A DNA stretch of 64,000 bases from an uncultured Pseudanabaenaceae cyanobacterium (GTDB lineage: Bacteria > Cyanobacteriota > Cyanobacteriia > Pseudanabaenales > Pseudanabaenaceae), in assembly GCA_937927915.1 (NCBI GenBank), contig CALGKB010000007.1:62001-126000 (forward strand), read 5' to 3'. The notes below the pieces were generated by a model, which was given only the letters and a program-made list of their open reading frames with translations, made no database searches and was not told the origin of the DNA. Below are positions 25,978 through 34,548 of the stretch, piece after piece (position 1 is the stretch's first letter; each line of letters opens with the position of its first letter). A program made the position numbers and the translations under genes.

Positions 25978-26314
25978 GGAACGTGTGGGTATCGTCGTTA
26001 GCAACAAGATGGACAAGACTGTGGTGGTAGCGGTAGAGAGCCGTGCTGCTCACCCCAAGTATGGCAAGATTGTCGTCCGCACCAAGCGCTACAAGGCCCA
26101 TGACGAAGAAAACAAATGCCAGGAAGGCGATCGGGTGCGCATCCAGGAAACCCGTCCCCTCAGCCGTACCAAGCGCTGGCGGGTGATTGAAATCCTTGGC
26201 TCATCGAGGGCGGAGGTAGTCGATCGCCATCACGCAGACACCGCCCCCCCACTCCCACAACAGACTGACACAGCTACAACCCAGGAGGTAAGCCATGATT
26301 CAACAGGAGACTAG
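25967..26314 (+). CDS. rpsQ: 30S ribosomal protein S17 with C-terminal extension
   Basis: S17 is an OB-fold protein that binds 16S rRNA early. Residues 1-82 match the family ([67 protein letters not shown]). The last ~33 residues are an acidic, His- and Thr-containing tail not found in most S17 proteins. It overlaps rpmC by 11 nt and rplN by 20 nt, so the unusual tail partly reflects overlapping reading. Confidence 0.95.
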   Translation: MAVKERVGIVVSNKMDKTVVVAVESRAAHPKYGKIVVRTKRYKAHDEENKCQEGDRVRIQETRPLSRTKRWRVIEILGSSRAEVVDRHHADTAPPLPQQTDTATTQEVSHDSTGD

Positions 26315-26663
26315 ACTGACTGTGGCGGATAATAGCGGGGCAAAGGAACTCCTCTGCATTCGTGTCCTGGGGGGAAGTAACCGCCGCTACGCTACGGTGG
26401 GGGATGTAATTATCGCCACTGTCAAAAGCGCTGCCCCCAATATGCCCGTGAAAAAATCCGACGTTGTGAGGGCAGTAGTTGTGCGCACCCGCAACACCAT
26501 TCGCCGCGAGAGTGGAATGTGCATTCGCTTCGACGACAACGCTGCCGTGATTATCAACCAGGACGGCAACCCCAAAGGCACACGGGTATTTGGTCCTGTG
26601 GCACGGGAACTGCGGGATAAAAACTTCACCAAGATCATTTCCCTAGCGCCGGAGGTTCTATGA
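26295..26663 (+). CDS. rplN: 50S ribosomal protein L14
   Basis: L14 forms a bridge to the 30S subunit and binds ribosome-silencing factor. The 122-residue length is standard. Key segments are [53 protein letters not shown] and [29 protein letters not shown]-like C-terminus. The start lies 20 nt inside rpsQ, the end overlaps rplX by 4 nt, which couples three genes. Confidence 0.97.
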   Translation: MIQQETRLTVADNSGAKELLCIRVLGGSNRRYATVGDVIIATVKSAAPNMPVKKSDVVRAVVVRTRNTIRRESGMCIRFDDNAAVIINQDGNPKGTRVFGPVARELRDKNFTKIISLAPEVL

Positions 26664-27022
26664 AATTCAAACCCAAGCCCAAGTATCGCGGCAATCGCAC
26701 CAGCTTCAAGATGCACGTCAAAAAAGACGACCTGGTGCAGGTCATTTCTGGCAGTTACAAGGGGAAGGTGGGCAAAGTCCTCAAGGTCTTCCCGGAAACT
26801 AGCCAGGTGATTGTGGAGGGGGTAAACAAAAAGACCAAACACCTCAAGCCCCAGCGGGAAGGGGAACAGGGACAAATCATTGTCAAGGAATTTCCCATCC
26901 ACAGTTCTAAGGTCATGCTTTATTCCGAAAAGGAAAAAACCGCTAGTCGCGTCTGCCACACCTACACCCCCGACGGGAAAAAGGTGCGGATGTTGAAAAA
27001 AACGGGCGAAATTCTCAACTAA
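26660..27022 (+). CDS. rplX: 50S ribosomal protein L24
   Basis: L24 initiates 50S assembly. The 120-residue protein carries the KOW motif in [39 protein letters not shown], and the C-terminal [20 protein letters not shown]. The ATG at 26660 overlaps the rplN stop. The first ~17 residues, rich in Lys ([10 protein letters not shown]), are a short extension compared with many bacterial L24 proteins. The next gene follows after 12 nt. Confidence 0.96.
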   Translation: MKFKPKPKYRGNRTSFKMHVKKDDLVQVISGSYKGKVGKVLKVFPETSQVIVEGVNKKTKHLKPQREGEQGQIIVKEFPIHSSKVMLYSEKEKTASRVCHTYTPDGKKVRMLKKTGEILN

Positions 27023-27034
27023 CTACTAGGGACT

Positions 27035-27580
27035 ATGGCTACTCGTTTCCAGCAATTCTACGAAAAGCATGCTGTTCCCAAATTGATGGAGCAGTTCAAG
27101 TACAAAAACATCCACCAGGTGCCCAAGTTTGAAAAGGTGGTGGTCAACCGCGGTCTGGGGGAAGCAGCGACCAATGCCAAGGCACTGGAATCCTCTATTG
27201 CCGAAATTGCCGCCATCACCGGGCAGCGCCCCGTCGTCACCAGGGCAAAGAAAGCGATCGCGGGGTTCAAAATCCGTGCTGGCATGCCTGTGGGCATGAT
27301 GGTCACCCTCAGGCGGGACAGGATGTACGCCTTTCTCGATCGTCTCATTAACTTTGCCCTCCCTCGCATTCGGGACTTTCGCGGTGTCAATCCCAAAGCC
27401 TTTGACGGCAGAGGTAACTACACCCTCGGGATCAAGGAGCAGTTGATCTTCCCGGAGATTGACTACGACAGCATCGACCAGATTCGGGGGTTAGATATTT
27501 CCATCGTCACCACCGCCCGGACCGATGAGGAGGGACGCGCCCTGCTCAAAGCTATGGGAATGCCCTTTCGTGAGTCATAG
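27035..27580 (+). CDS. rplE: 50S ribosomal protein L5
   Basis: L5 binds 5S rRNA with L18 and L25 and contacts the P-site tRNA. The 181-residue length is normal. Conserved pieces are [46 protein letters not shown] and [28 protein letters not shown]. rpsN (S14), which follows L5 in many bacteria, is absent here; rpsH comes next after 9 nt, as in other cyanobacteria. Confidence 0.97.
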   Translation: MATRFQQFYEKHAVPKLMEQFKYKNIHQVPKFEKVVVNRGLGEAATNAKALESSIAEIAAITGQRPVVTRAKKAIAGFKIRAGMPVGMMVTLRRDRMYAFLDRLINFALPRIRDFRGVNPKAFDGRGNYTLGIKEQLIFPEIDYDSIDQIRGLDISIVTTARTDEEGRALLKAMGMPFRES

Positions 27581-27589
27581 GAGCTGAAG

Positions 27590-27991
27590 ATGGCAGTAAA
27601 CGATACCATCGCTGATATGCTGACCCGCATTCGCAACGCCAGCCTTGCCCGCCAGCAGGCAACGGAAGTCCCCTGTACCAAGATGACCCAAAACATTGCC
27701 AGGGTGCTGAAACAGGAGGGCTTTATCGAAGACTACGAGGAGGTAGGAGAAGGCATCGATCGCCATTTAGTCCTCTCCCTCAAGTATTATGGCAAGCACC
27801 GCAAGCCCGTGATCACCAAACTGCAGCGGGTGAGTCGCCCTGGTATGCGGGTTTATTCCAACCACAAGGATTTACCCCGGGTGTTGGGGGGTGTAGGCAT
27901 CGCCATCATCTCCACTTCCAAGGGCATTATGACCGATCGGGAAGCGCGCACCAAGCGAGTGGGTGGGGAAGTACTCTGTTACGTCTGGTAA
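27590..27991 (+). CDS. rpsH: 30S ribosomal protein S8
   Basis: S8 binds helix 21 of 16S rRNA and in E. coli represses the spc operon. The 133-residue product begins [20 protein letters not shown] and ends with the conserved [43 protein letters not shown] element precedes the ATG. I did not find an S8-binding mimic in the L5 leader. It is followed by rplF after 12 nt. Confidence 0.97.
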   Translation: MAVNDTIADMLTRIRNASLARQQATEVPCTKMTQNIARVLKQEGFIEDYEEVGEGIDRHLVLSLKYYGKHRKPVITKLQRVSRPGMRVYSNHKDLPRVLGGVGIAIISTSKGIMTDREARTKRVGGEVLCYVW

Positions 27992-28003
27992 GGAGCAAAG
28001 AGA

Positions 28004-28576
28004 ATGTCACGGATTGGTAAGCGTCCTGTGCCCATTCCGCCCAAGGTGACGGTGGAGGTGGCAGGGCAAGAAGTAAAAGTAAAGGGACCAAAGGGGGAGC
28101 TAAAGCGGGTCTTCCATCCCCTCATTGAAATTGTAAAGGGGGAAAAAGAAGTACAGGTCAATCGTCGCGACGATTCTCGTCCTGCTCGGCAGTTGCATGG
28201 ACTGAGCCGCACTCTCCTCCACAACATGGTCATGGGGGTCTCCCAAGGCTTTGAAAAGCGCTTGGAGATTCAGGGGGTAGGTTACCGTGCTTCTATTACG
28301 GGCAAAGTCATGACCCTAAACATGGGCTATAGCCACCCCGTCGAAATCCATCCCCCTGAGGGCATCACCCTGGAAATTGAAGACAACACGGGGAAAAAGG
28401 TCAATCAAGGTACATTGATTGTTGTCAACGGCATCGACAAGGAAGTGGTGGGGAGTGTAGCAGCAAAGATTCGTGCTGTGCGTCCCCCTGAGGTCTACAA
28501 GGGCAAGGGGATTCGCTACAAAGGCGAGTTTGTCCGCCGCAAAGCTGGTAAGACAGGTAAGGGAGGTAAGAAATGA
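28004..28576 (+). CDS. rplF: 50S ribosomal protein L6
   Basis: L6 lies near the sarcin-ricin loop and the factor-binding site. The 190-residue protein has the two related domains of the family: [21 protein letters not shown] and the C-terminal KINQG-like segment leading to [29 protein letters not shown]. It is about 8-10 residues longer than average because of a basic tail [11 protein letters not shown]. Its end overlaps rplR by 4 nt. Confidence 0.97.
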   Translation: MSRIGKRPVPIPPKVTVEVAGQEVKVKGPKGELKRVFHPLIEIVKGEKEVQVNRRDDSRPARQLHGLSRTLLHNMVMGVSQGFEKRLEIQGVGYRASITGKVMTLNMGYSHPVEIHPPEGITLEIEDNTGKKVNQGTLIVVNGIDKEVVGSVAAKIRAVRPPEVYKGKGIRYKGEFVRRKAGKTGKGGKK

Positions 28577-28935
28577 AGCTCACCCACAAAGCCGCTACCC
28601 AAAGACGGCATAAGCGCATTCGCCGCCGTGTCAGTGGTACACCCGATCGTCCCCGCCTGGCGGTTTTCCGTTCCCATCGCCATATTGTCGCCCAGATCAT
28701 TGACGATGTGGCACAGCACACCCTAGTGGCTGCTTCCACCCTGGAAAAGGAACTGCGCAGTAGTCTGGAGTCCACTGCCACCTGTGCCGCTTCCAGCGCG
28801 GTGGGCAAACTGATTGCCGAGCGGGCACTTGCCAAGGGGATCACTAAGGTTGTCTTCGATCGGGGGGGGAACTTGTATCACGGTCGGGTAAAGGCACTGG
28901 CAGAGGCGGCTAGAGCCGCAGGTTTAGAATTCTAG
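28573..28935 (+). CDS. rplR: 50S ribosomal protein L18
   Basis: L18 carries 5S rRNA into the 50S subunit. The 120-residue product has the basic N-terminal part [25 protein letters not shown], the central [20 protein letters not shown], and the C-terminal [27 protein letters not shown], all family hallmarks. Start overlaps rplF (ATGA). Followed by rpsE after 9 nt. Confidence 0.97.
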   Translation: MKLTHKAATQRRHKRIRRRVSGTPDRPRLAVFRSHRHIVAQIIDDVAQHTLVAASTLEKELRSSLESTATCAASSAVGKLIAERALAKGITKVVFDRGGNLYHGRVKALAEAARAAGLEF

Positions 28936-28944
28936 GAGAGAGGC

Positions 28945-29571
28945 ATGGCAGAACGCAAACGCAATAACAACGTGGATACCGACCTCAGCAATCTGGAAGC
29001 GGAGGGCAGGGAAGAGCGTCGTAGCAAGAGACGGAGCGAAAGGAAAACCGATCGGGCTAAGGTAGAAAAAGAGTCGGAATGGCAAGAGCGGGTCGTGCAG
29101 ATTCGCCGCGTGACCAAGGTAGTGAAGGGGGGTAAAAAGCTAAGCTTCCGCGCCATCGTCATTGTGGGGAACGAAAAGGGTCTCGTGGGTGTGGGAGTGG
29201 GCAAAGCTGCCGATGTGATCAATGCGGTGAAGAAGGGGGTAGTGGACGGCAAGAAAAACCTCGTCAAGGTACCCCTCACCAAGAGCTTTTCCATTCCCCA
29301 TCCCACCAGTGGCGATGCGGGAGGTGCCAAGGTGATTATGCGTCCGGCTGCCCCTGGTACGGGGGTAATTGCGGGGGGGTCAGTGCGCACTGTCCTGGAG
29401 CTGGCAGGGGTAAAGAATGTCTTGGCAAAGCAACTGGGTTCCAGCAACCCTCTGGGTAATGCGCGGGCGGCAGCCAGTGCCCTTGCCTCTCTGCGTACCT
29501 TTTCCGAAGTAGCTCGGATGCGGGACATTCCCATTCAAAAATTGTTTGCCAAAGATAAGGAGCAGCCATGA
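28945..29571 (+). CDS. rpsE: 30S ribosomal protein S5 with N-terminal extension
   Basis: S5 secures decoding accuracy with S4. The core starts at [25 protein letters not shown] and includes [17 protein letters not shown] and the C-terminal [23 protein letters not shown]. About 48 residues come before the core, Arg/Glu/Lys-rich ([12 protein letters not shown]), roughly 35 more than usual in cyanobacterial S5 of about 173 residues. The ATG at 28945 has a GGAGAG site, so the extension seems real. Confidence 0.95.
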   Translation: MAERKRNNNVDTDLSNLEAEGREERRSKRRSERKTDRAKVEKESEWQERVVQIRRVTKVVKGGKKLSFRAIVIVGNEKGLVGVGVGKAADVINAVKKGVVDGKKNLVKVPLTKSFSIPHPTSGDAGGAKVIMRPAAPGTGVIAGGSVRTVLELAGVKNVLAKQLGSSNPLGNARAAASALASLRTFSEVARMRDIPIQKLFAKDKEQP

Positions 29572-30023
29572 GAATCGGTGAACTAAAACCCCAGAAGGGG
29601 TCGCGTCGCCCCAAAAAACGCAAGGGTAGGGGTATTGCCGCAGGGCAGGGAGCTAGTTGTGGCTTTGGGATGCGGGGGCAAAATTCCCGATCGGGTCGTC
29701 CGACGCGCCCTGGCTTTGAAGGTGGTCAGAATCCCCTCTATCGCCGCTTGCCCAAGTTGAAATACTTTACCGTCGTCAACCGCAAGGAATACACGATCGT
29801 CAATGTAGACCGCCTCAATCAACTTCCCCCCGGTACGGAGGTGAGTTTGGAATCCCTAATGGCACGGGGCATTGTGACGCAAAACGACGGTCCCCTAAAA
29901 ATCCTAGGTAGAGGGGAAATTACTGTCCCTCTGAAAGTGACAGCAGCAGCTTTCTCCGCCAGTGCTAGGGCAAAAATTGAAGGAGCGGGCGGCACCTGTA
30001 CCCTCCTGTCTGCAGTAGGATAG
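29568..30023 (+). CDS. rplO: 50S ribosomal protein L15
   Basis: L15 is a late-assembly protein that binds 23S rRNA through an extended N-terminal arm. The 151-residue protein has [23 protein letters not shown], the Gly-rich [27 protein letters not shown] and the C-terminal [25 protein letters not shown]. Start overlaps rpsE by 4 nt. rpmD (L30), absent from cyanobacteria, is also not here. secY follows after 25 nt. Confidence 0.97.
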   Translation: MRIGELKPQKGSRRPKKRKGRGIAAGQGASCGFGMRGQNSRSGRPTRPGFEGGQNPLYRRLPKLKYFTVVNRKEYTIVNVDRLNQLPPGTEVSLESLMARGIVTQNDGPLKILGRGEITVPLKVTAAAFSASARAKIEGAGGTCTLLSAVG

Positions 30024-30048
30024 AGAGATAGGTAACGGGAGCGGATGG

Positions 30049-31386
30049 ATGACAATAAATCGCAGTAAGAACCCCACATCCCAGGAGATTTTTATGCAGA
30101 TGGCGCAAGCCTCCGGTCTGCGGGACCGTCTCCTGGTCACTATTGGTATTTTAATTCTGGTGCGCCTCGGTAACTTTATCCCCGTGCCGGGTATTGATCG
30201 GTCAGTGCTGAGGAACATCATCCAGGGCAGTCCCCTGGCAAATTTTATTGATGTCTTCTCCGGTGGCGGTCTGTCCCTTTTAGGGGTCTTTGCCCTCGGT
30301 ATTCTCCCCTTCATCAATGCCTCTATCTTCATGCAGATATTTATCACCCTCTCCCCCACCCTGGAAAATCTGCAAAAGAACGAAGGGGAAGCTGGTAGAC
30401 GGACGATCGCGCAGTATACCCGCTATTGGGCACTGATTATCTCTATCATTCAGAGTTTGGGTATTGCTCTCTTTCTGCAGGGCAGCAATGCTGTAACGGA
30501 TATGGGAGTGCCCTTCTTCCGCCTAGGGGATGTGACTATCTCCAGCTTTACCCTCAGTTGCGTGGTGTCACTGACGGCGGGGGCGATGTTTGTCATGTGG
30601 CTAGGGGAATTGATTACAGAACGGGGTGTGGGGAATGGTGCTTCTTTGCTGATTTTTGTCGGTATTGCCGCTGGTCTACCCCGCTCCTTTGGCTCTACCC
30701 TAGAGGCTGTCAGTCAAGACCCCAGTCTCACGGGGGGTTTTATCCTCCTGCTGGTCACCTTCCTGGCGATGATTGTAGCGATCGTGTTTGTGCAAGAGGG
30801 TACCAGGCGGATTCCCATTGTCTACGCCAAGCGGCAAGTGGGGCGCAAGCTCTACCGCGAGATGTCTAGTTACCTGCCCCTCAGGTTGAACCAAGGGGGA
30901 GTGATGCCCATCATCTTTGCTTCCTCCTTCTTCTTGATTCCCGCTCTCTTGGCAGAGTCTGTCAATAATCCTGCTTTTACTGCCTTTGTCAACAACTTCC
31001 TGCGGCAGGATTCCATCGGGTATGTCATCCTCTACCCCTTGCTAATTCTAGCTTTTAGCTACTTCTACTCCTCTATCATCATCAACCCCGTCGAACTCTC
31101 CCAGAACCTCAAGAAGATGGGAGCTAGTGTGCCCGGCAAACGCCCAGGGGCAGCGACGACGGAATATTTGGAAGGCGTACTCAACCGTCTTACTTTCCTA
31201 GGGGCAATCTTCCTCAGTGTAGTTGTCCTCGTACCCCTGATGGTACAAAAACTATCGGGCAATCTGGCGCAGAGTAGCTTTGGCGCTACCTCCCTCCTTA
31301 TTTTGGTGGGTGTTGCCATTGAGACCGCCAACCAGATTCGCACCTATGTAATTTCCCAACGTTACGAAGGAATGGTCAAACAATAA
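30049..31386 (+). CDS. secY: Preprotein translocase subunit SecY
   Basis: SecY is the channel for Sec export and insertion into plasma and thylakoid membranes. The 445-residue protein has ten predicted spans; the plug and second span follow NFIPVPGIDRSVLRNII, and conserved loop residues are in VYAKRQVGRKLYREMSSYLPLRLNQGGVMPIIFASS and PVELSQNLKKMGASVPGKRPG. Its stop shares one base with the adk start. It lies 25 nt downstream of rplO in the classic spc-operon order. Confidence 0.97.
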   Translation: MTINRSKNPTSQEIFMQMAQASGLRDRLLVTIGILILVRLGNFIPVPGIDRSVLRNIIQGSPLANFIDVFSGGGLSLLGVFALGILPFINASIFMQIFITLSPTLENLQKNEGEAGRRTIAQYTRYWALIISIIQSLGIALFLQGSNAVTDMGVPFFRLGDVTISSFTLSCVVSLTAGAMFVMWLGELITERGVGNGASLLIFVGIAAGLPRSFGSTLEAVSQDPSLTGGFILLLVTFLAMIVAIVFVQEGTRRIPIVYAKRQVGRKLYREMSSYLPLRLNQGGVMPIIFASSFFLIPALLAESVNNPAFTAFVNNFLRQDSIGYVILYPLLILAFSYFYSSIIINPVELSQNLKKMGASVPGKRPGAATTEYLEGVLNRLTFLGAIFLSVVVLVPLMVQKLSGNLAQSSFGATSLLILVGVAIETANQIRTYVISQRYEGMVKQ

Positions 31387-31973
31387 TGCCGAGAATAATT
31401 ATGATGGGTCCCCCTGGCGCAGGGAAAGGGACACAGGGGGAAGCTCTAGCGCGTCTATGGTCAATTCCCCGCATTGCTCCTGGGGATATTTTTCGGGCAG
31501 CGATCAAGAATGGCACGGAACTGGGCAAACAGGTCAAAGCCTACAACGATGCCGGCAAGCTAGTGCCTGATGATCTAGTGATTGAAGTCATTACCAAGCG
31601 TTTGCAGGAACCCGATGCCCAAGGGGGTTGGATTTTAGATGGTTTCCCCCGCACTGTGCCCCAAGCGATCGCTCTCAACGAATTTCTCCACTCCATCCAT
31701 CAGAAATATGACCTGGTGATCAACTTGGAGGTGCCCGAAGAAATTTTGTTACAGCGCCTGCAGAAGCGAGCACAGGAGCAGGGTCGGGCAGATGATACTA
31801 TCGAAGTGATCAGGCAGAGGCTACAGGAATACCACGAAAAAACTAAACCTTTGCTAGAATTTTATGCAGAGGGTGTGGCACCTGTGGATGGTACGCCATC
31901 TATGGAAGTGGTCACCCAAAATATCCAGGCGCTAGTGAAAGGAGTTTGCCCTTGTCTAAACAAGACGCAATAG
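31386..31973 (+). CDS. adk: Adenylate kinase (short-LID form)
   Basis: Adk interconverts AMP + ATP and 2 ADP. The 195-residue protein has the P-loop [11 protein letters not shown], the AMP-binding region [21 protein letters not shown], and [15 protein letters not shown]. The LID is short ([17 protein letters not shown]), without the zinc-binding loop. It overlaps secY by one base, and infA begins inside its 3' end. Confidence 0.96.
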   Translation: MPRIIMMGPPGAGKGTQGEALARLWSIPRIAPGDIFRAAIKNGTELGKQVKAYNDAGKLVPDDLVIEVITKRLQEPDAQGGWILDGFPRTVPQAIALNEFLHSIHQKYDLVINLEVPEEILLQRLQKRAQEQGRADDTIEVIRQRLQEYHEKTKPLLEFYAEGVAPVDGTPSMEVVTQNIQALVKGVCPCLNKTQ

Positions 31974-32173
31974 AAATGGAAGGTACGGTGACGGAGTCTC
32001 TCCCCAACGCCATGTTCCGGGTGGATTTGGACAACGGCTTCAATGTCCTTGCCCACATCTCCGGCAAAATTCGCAAAAACTACATCAAGATTCTGCCGGG
32101 AGACAGGGTAAAGGTGGAGTTGACTCCCTACGACCTTACGAAGGGGAGAATTACCTTCCGCATGAAAAACTAA
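31952..32173 (+). CDS. infA: Translation initiation factor IF-1, TTG start
   Basis: IF-1 occupies the 30S A site during initiation. The product, (M)[20 protein letters not shown] onward, is a standard 73-residue OB-fold IF-1 ([32 protein letters not shown]). No ATG fits; TTG at 31952 gives the exact length of other cyanobacterial IF-1 and stands 7 nt after AAAGGAG. The TTG at 31946 is a second possibility but would add Met-Pro. The start is 22 nt inside adk. Downstream, the expected rpmJ is missing. Confidence 0.95.
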   Translation: MSKQDAIEMEGTVTESLPNAMFRVDLDNGFNVLAHISGKIRKNYIKILPGDRVKVELTPYDLTKGRITFRMKN

Positions 32174-32180
32174 ACCAGCT

Positions 32181-32405
32181 ATGGCAGACTGGCGAGATAA
32201 ACTACAAGATCACATCGCCGCCCTCGACCTCTGGGCAGTCAAACGGGTCAACGCAGGCCTCGATCACCTGACTGCCAAGACGGGGGAGTTGATCGATCGT
32301 GTAAAAAACAATACCAAGTCTAAGGCAGTAGAAATTAGCAAGGAGACCAAGGCAAAACTAGAGGACATCAAACGATCGGTCTGGCAGAAGCTGCCCAAAA
32401 TTTGA
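32181..32405 (+). CDS. Unknown 74-residue protein downstream of infA
   Basis: This ORF starts 7 nt after infA, in the position normally held by rpmJ (L36), but the protein MADWRDKLQDHIAALDLWAV bears no resemblance to L36: no Cys and no zinc pattern. It is highly charged, with a helical, Lys- and Asp-rich middle (LDHLTAKTGELIDRVKNNTK) and a tail LEDIKRSVWQKLPKI. Its first part could form an amphipathic helix. I do not recognise the family. Its place at the end of the translation operon implies co-expression with ribosomal genes. Confidence 0.7.
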   Translation: MADWRDKLQDHIAALDLWAVKRVNAGLDHLTAKTGELIDRVKNNTKSKAVEISKETKAKLEDIKRSVWQKLPKI

Positions 32406-32759
32406 TTTATGCAGTTTTGCAGTAGCTATTCCAGGGCGTAAACTTGGCTTCAAGTTAAAGGGACTATGCATGACAGGGGGTTTGTTACAAAACAATGGAA
32501 GTAAACTTTTTGTTTTTTTAATTTATTTGACATGAGTTCGGGATAGGGGTGTGGTTAAAAAGGGAGAAACTTTAAAAATGTCTACAGAACAGGTCTTACA
32601 GAGGTTTTGCGTAACTGTAACTGGCGTTAACTAAGTAATTTAGCTGAATTTGCCAAAATTTAGATAACTATAGGCAGTAAATCGCAGTTTTGTTAGCTCC
32701 CTCGAGCTGACCTTACTTTTTCGCTAAAATAGAGGCAATTTCACCTATACACGATCGTT
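32406..32759. other. 354-nt AT-rich intergenic region between infA-linked ORF and def
   Basis: No supported gene is seen. TTGACA at 32527-32532 could be a -35 box, though no good -10 follows. TAAAAT at 32725-32730 is a possible -10 box for def, 30 nt before its ATG. A tiny frame at 32578-32634 (18 codons, MSTEQVLQRFCVTVTGVN) has only a weak site upstream. Direct repetition GTAACT/GTAACT at about 32609-32620 is short. Confidence 0.4.
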
Positions 32760-33329
32760 ATGATTGCAAGTACTACCGCCGTTCCCAAGACAAAGTTAAA
32801 GCATCCTCCCCTCAAAGTCCATACCCTGGGGGACAAGGTACTGCGCCAGCCTGCCAAACGTATTAGCAAAATCACGGAGGACATTCGCGACTTAGCAGTG
32901 AAGATGCTGCAAACGATGTACAGCTATGACGGCATTGGCTTGGCAGCCCCCCAAGTGGGCGTACACAAACAGCTGATTGTCATTGACATTAATTTTGACC
33001 AGCCTAGTGCACCCCCCTTGATTCTAGTCAACCCCGAAATCGTAGAGCGCAGTGAAGAACTCTGCAGTGGGGAAGAGGGCTGCCTCAGTGTGCCTGATGT
33101 ATTTATGGATGTGATGCGCCCCGATCGTATTAGCGTGGTCTTTCGCGATTTAGATGGTCGTCCCCAGAAGCTAACTGCTGACGGTCTATTGGCAAGAGTC
33201 ATTCAGCATGAGATGGACCACCTCAACGGTATTATGTTTGTCGATCGGGTGCAGAACGCCATTGCCCTCAGTCAGAATTTGACCAAGAAGGGCTTTTCCC
33301 TCAAAGACGTGCGACCAATTAGGAACTAA
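32760..33329 (+). CDS. def: Peptide deformylase
   Basis: Def removes the formyl group from new polypeptides. The 189-residue protein has all three motifs: GIGLAAPQVGV, EEGCLSVPDVF with the Cys metal ligand, and QHEMDHLNGIMFVDRV with the HExxH pair. It has its own promoter region. The 3' end overlaps by 4 nt the convergent coiled-coil gene. Confidence 0.97.
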   Translation: MIASTTAVPKTKLKHPPLKVHTLGDKVLRQPAKRISKITEDIRDLAVKMLQTMYSYDGIGLAAPQVGVHKQLIVIDINFDQPSAPPLILVNPEIVERSEELCSGEEGCLSVPDVFMDVMRPDRISVVFRDLDGRPQKLTADGLLARVIQHEMDHLNGIMFVDRVQNAIALSQNLTKKGFSLKDVRPIRN

Positions 33330-33601
33330 CGCTGGCGGCGCAGCATCAATTCATCTTCCAGGGCAGCAATGCGATTGTAAGCAACAGTTAGTTGGTTAGT
33401 GAGGCGGCGAATCTGCCATTCCAAAGCCACGTTAGACCGATCGGAGCTAAGGACTGGACTAGATCGCTGCTCATCGGGCAAAATATCCTTGTGCACCTCT
33501 ACAGGACGGGGATTGACCCTTTGCAATAGCAGCTCCACCATGTGGCGTAGATGCCTCACCTCTTCCTGCAACAACGTGATTTGAGCCTTCAACTCTTCCA
33601 T
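33326..33601 (-). CDS. Small coiled-coil protein, unknown
   Basis: The 91-residue product has two helical parts with heptad-like Leu/Val spacing: MEELKAQITLLQEEVRHLRH followed by VELLL, and VALEWQIRRLTNQLTVAYNRIAALEDELMLRRQR, joined by a polar linker rich in Pro and Ser. No signal peptide is seen. A small soluble coiled-coil dimer or adaptor is likely; no specific family was recognised. It converges on def with a 4-nt overlap. Confidence 0.62.
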   Translation of the reverse strand: MEELKAQITLLQEEVRHLRHMVELLLQRVNPRPVEVHKDILPDEQRSSPVLSSDRSNVALEWQIRRLTNQLTVAYNRIAALEDELMLRRQR

Positions 33602-33803
33602 AGCACAATTTCCCCAACCTAGATTCTAATTTTTATCCCCAGTGAGGAATCACTTGCATTTAGTGCAGAAAAATTTAATTTTTCACGGGCTTTTTAGAAA
33701 CGAGGTAAAGGGGTATGGACGTACTGGTGCTATGGCATCGATCGGTTAGAGAAATGGGGGAAGCCATAGCGGAGGAGGTGTTGGTAATTAAGCAAATTGA
33801 GAG

Positions 33804-34430
33804 TCAAAAATTAGTGCGCGTACCGCCATCAGAGGGAGATAGAAAGGGCTTCAATTTAATTGCTTGTGTTCTGGGGCGCCATAAATCCCCTAGGCGAAAA
33901 CTGCGATTAGCAAATGTATTCACCGGTGCAGTCCATTGTCCCTGTTCGGCAGAGACTAAATTGGCAAACACTCTATCCCTGGTGAGGAGGGGGTCTTGTC
34001 CAGGGGGGACGGTAAAGACAATGCGGCAGGTGGGCACCCGATCGGTAGTGACACAAACTGTGTTATAGCCATTTTCCCGTCCAATGCGCAGTTCATCTAA
34101 ACCATCGGGGCGATAGGACTCCAATCTGCGAGCAATCTCCTGACAGCGGCGTTCTGCCGACCAACCTCCCCCCAAAGTGCGGGGTGCTGCCCAAGCAAAG
34201 GAGCGATCGGGTTCGCTCTCGGGACGGTAGGACACCACATGTTGTCCATTGCGGAATTCACAGACAAATCGCTCCCCTGGGGTTGTAGTAGTGGTGCTCG
34301 GTTCTGGGGGTGGAGCAGGAATTGTAACCGGTGGTAAAGAAGTAGTAGGCAGAGGCTCGATGGGGATCACCTCCTGGGCGATAACAGGAGCACTCATTAC
34401 TGCCAGAGCTAGAATCAAAGCGTACCGCAT
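33804..34430 (-). CDS. COP23-domain secreted protein
   Basis: From the ATG at 34430, the 208-residue protein has a signal peptide (MRYALILALAVMSAPVIAQ), a Pro/Thr-rich linker (residues ~25-55), then the COP23 domain: RFVCEFRNGQHVVSYRP, FAWAAPRTLGGGWSAERRCQEIARRLESYRPDGLDELR, GYNTVCVTTDRVPTCRIVFTVPPGQDPLLTRDRV. Four Cys fit two disulfides. COP23 was described as a circadian-oscillating, membrane-associated protein of cyanobacteria; no function is known. The frame is open further upstream, but the signal peptide marks the start. Confidence 0.82.
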   Translation of the reverse strand: MRYALILALAVMSAPVIAQEVIPIEPLPTTSLPPVTIPAPPPEPSTTTTTPGERFVCEFRNGQHVVSYRPESEPDRSFAWAAPRTLGGGWSAERRCQEIARRLESYRPDGLDELRIGRENGYNTVCVTTDRVPTCRIVFTVPPGQDPLLTRDRVFANLVSAEQGQWTAPVNTFANRSFRLGDLWRPRTQAIKLKPFLSPSDGGTRTNF

Positions 34431-34548
34431 AGCGCCAATTTTCCCTAAAGCTAAACTTGCAGACGGAGGCGGAGAAAAATTGTTGCGTGCCCCACCTTGA
34501 GCTATCATGGAATTTACATTTATTGATAAAAATTTTTAGGATAACTCT

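Noticed and set aside
28932-29534. Leftward 200-codon frame over rpsE
   Set aside because: Antisense shadow of S5 with Leu/Ser/Arg-rich composition typical of mirrored codons.
32578-32634. 18-codon frame in the gap before def
   Set aside because: Too short, with only a distant purine-rich site; no conserved feature such as a leader peptide of repeated residues.
33715-34068. Rightward 117-codon frame with a good GAGGTAAAGGGG site before its ATG
   Set aside because: Most of it lies antisense to the COP23 gene, and its residues do not resemble a protein family. The site alone does not make it a gene.
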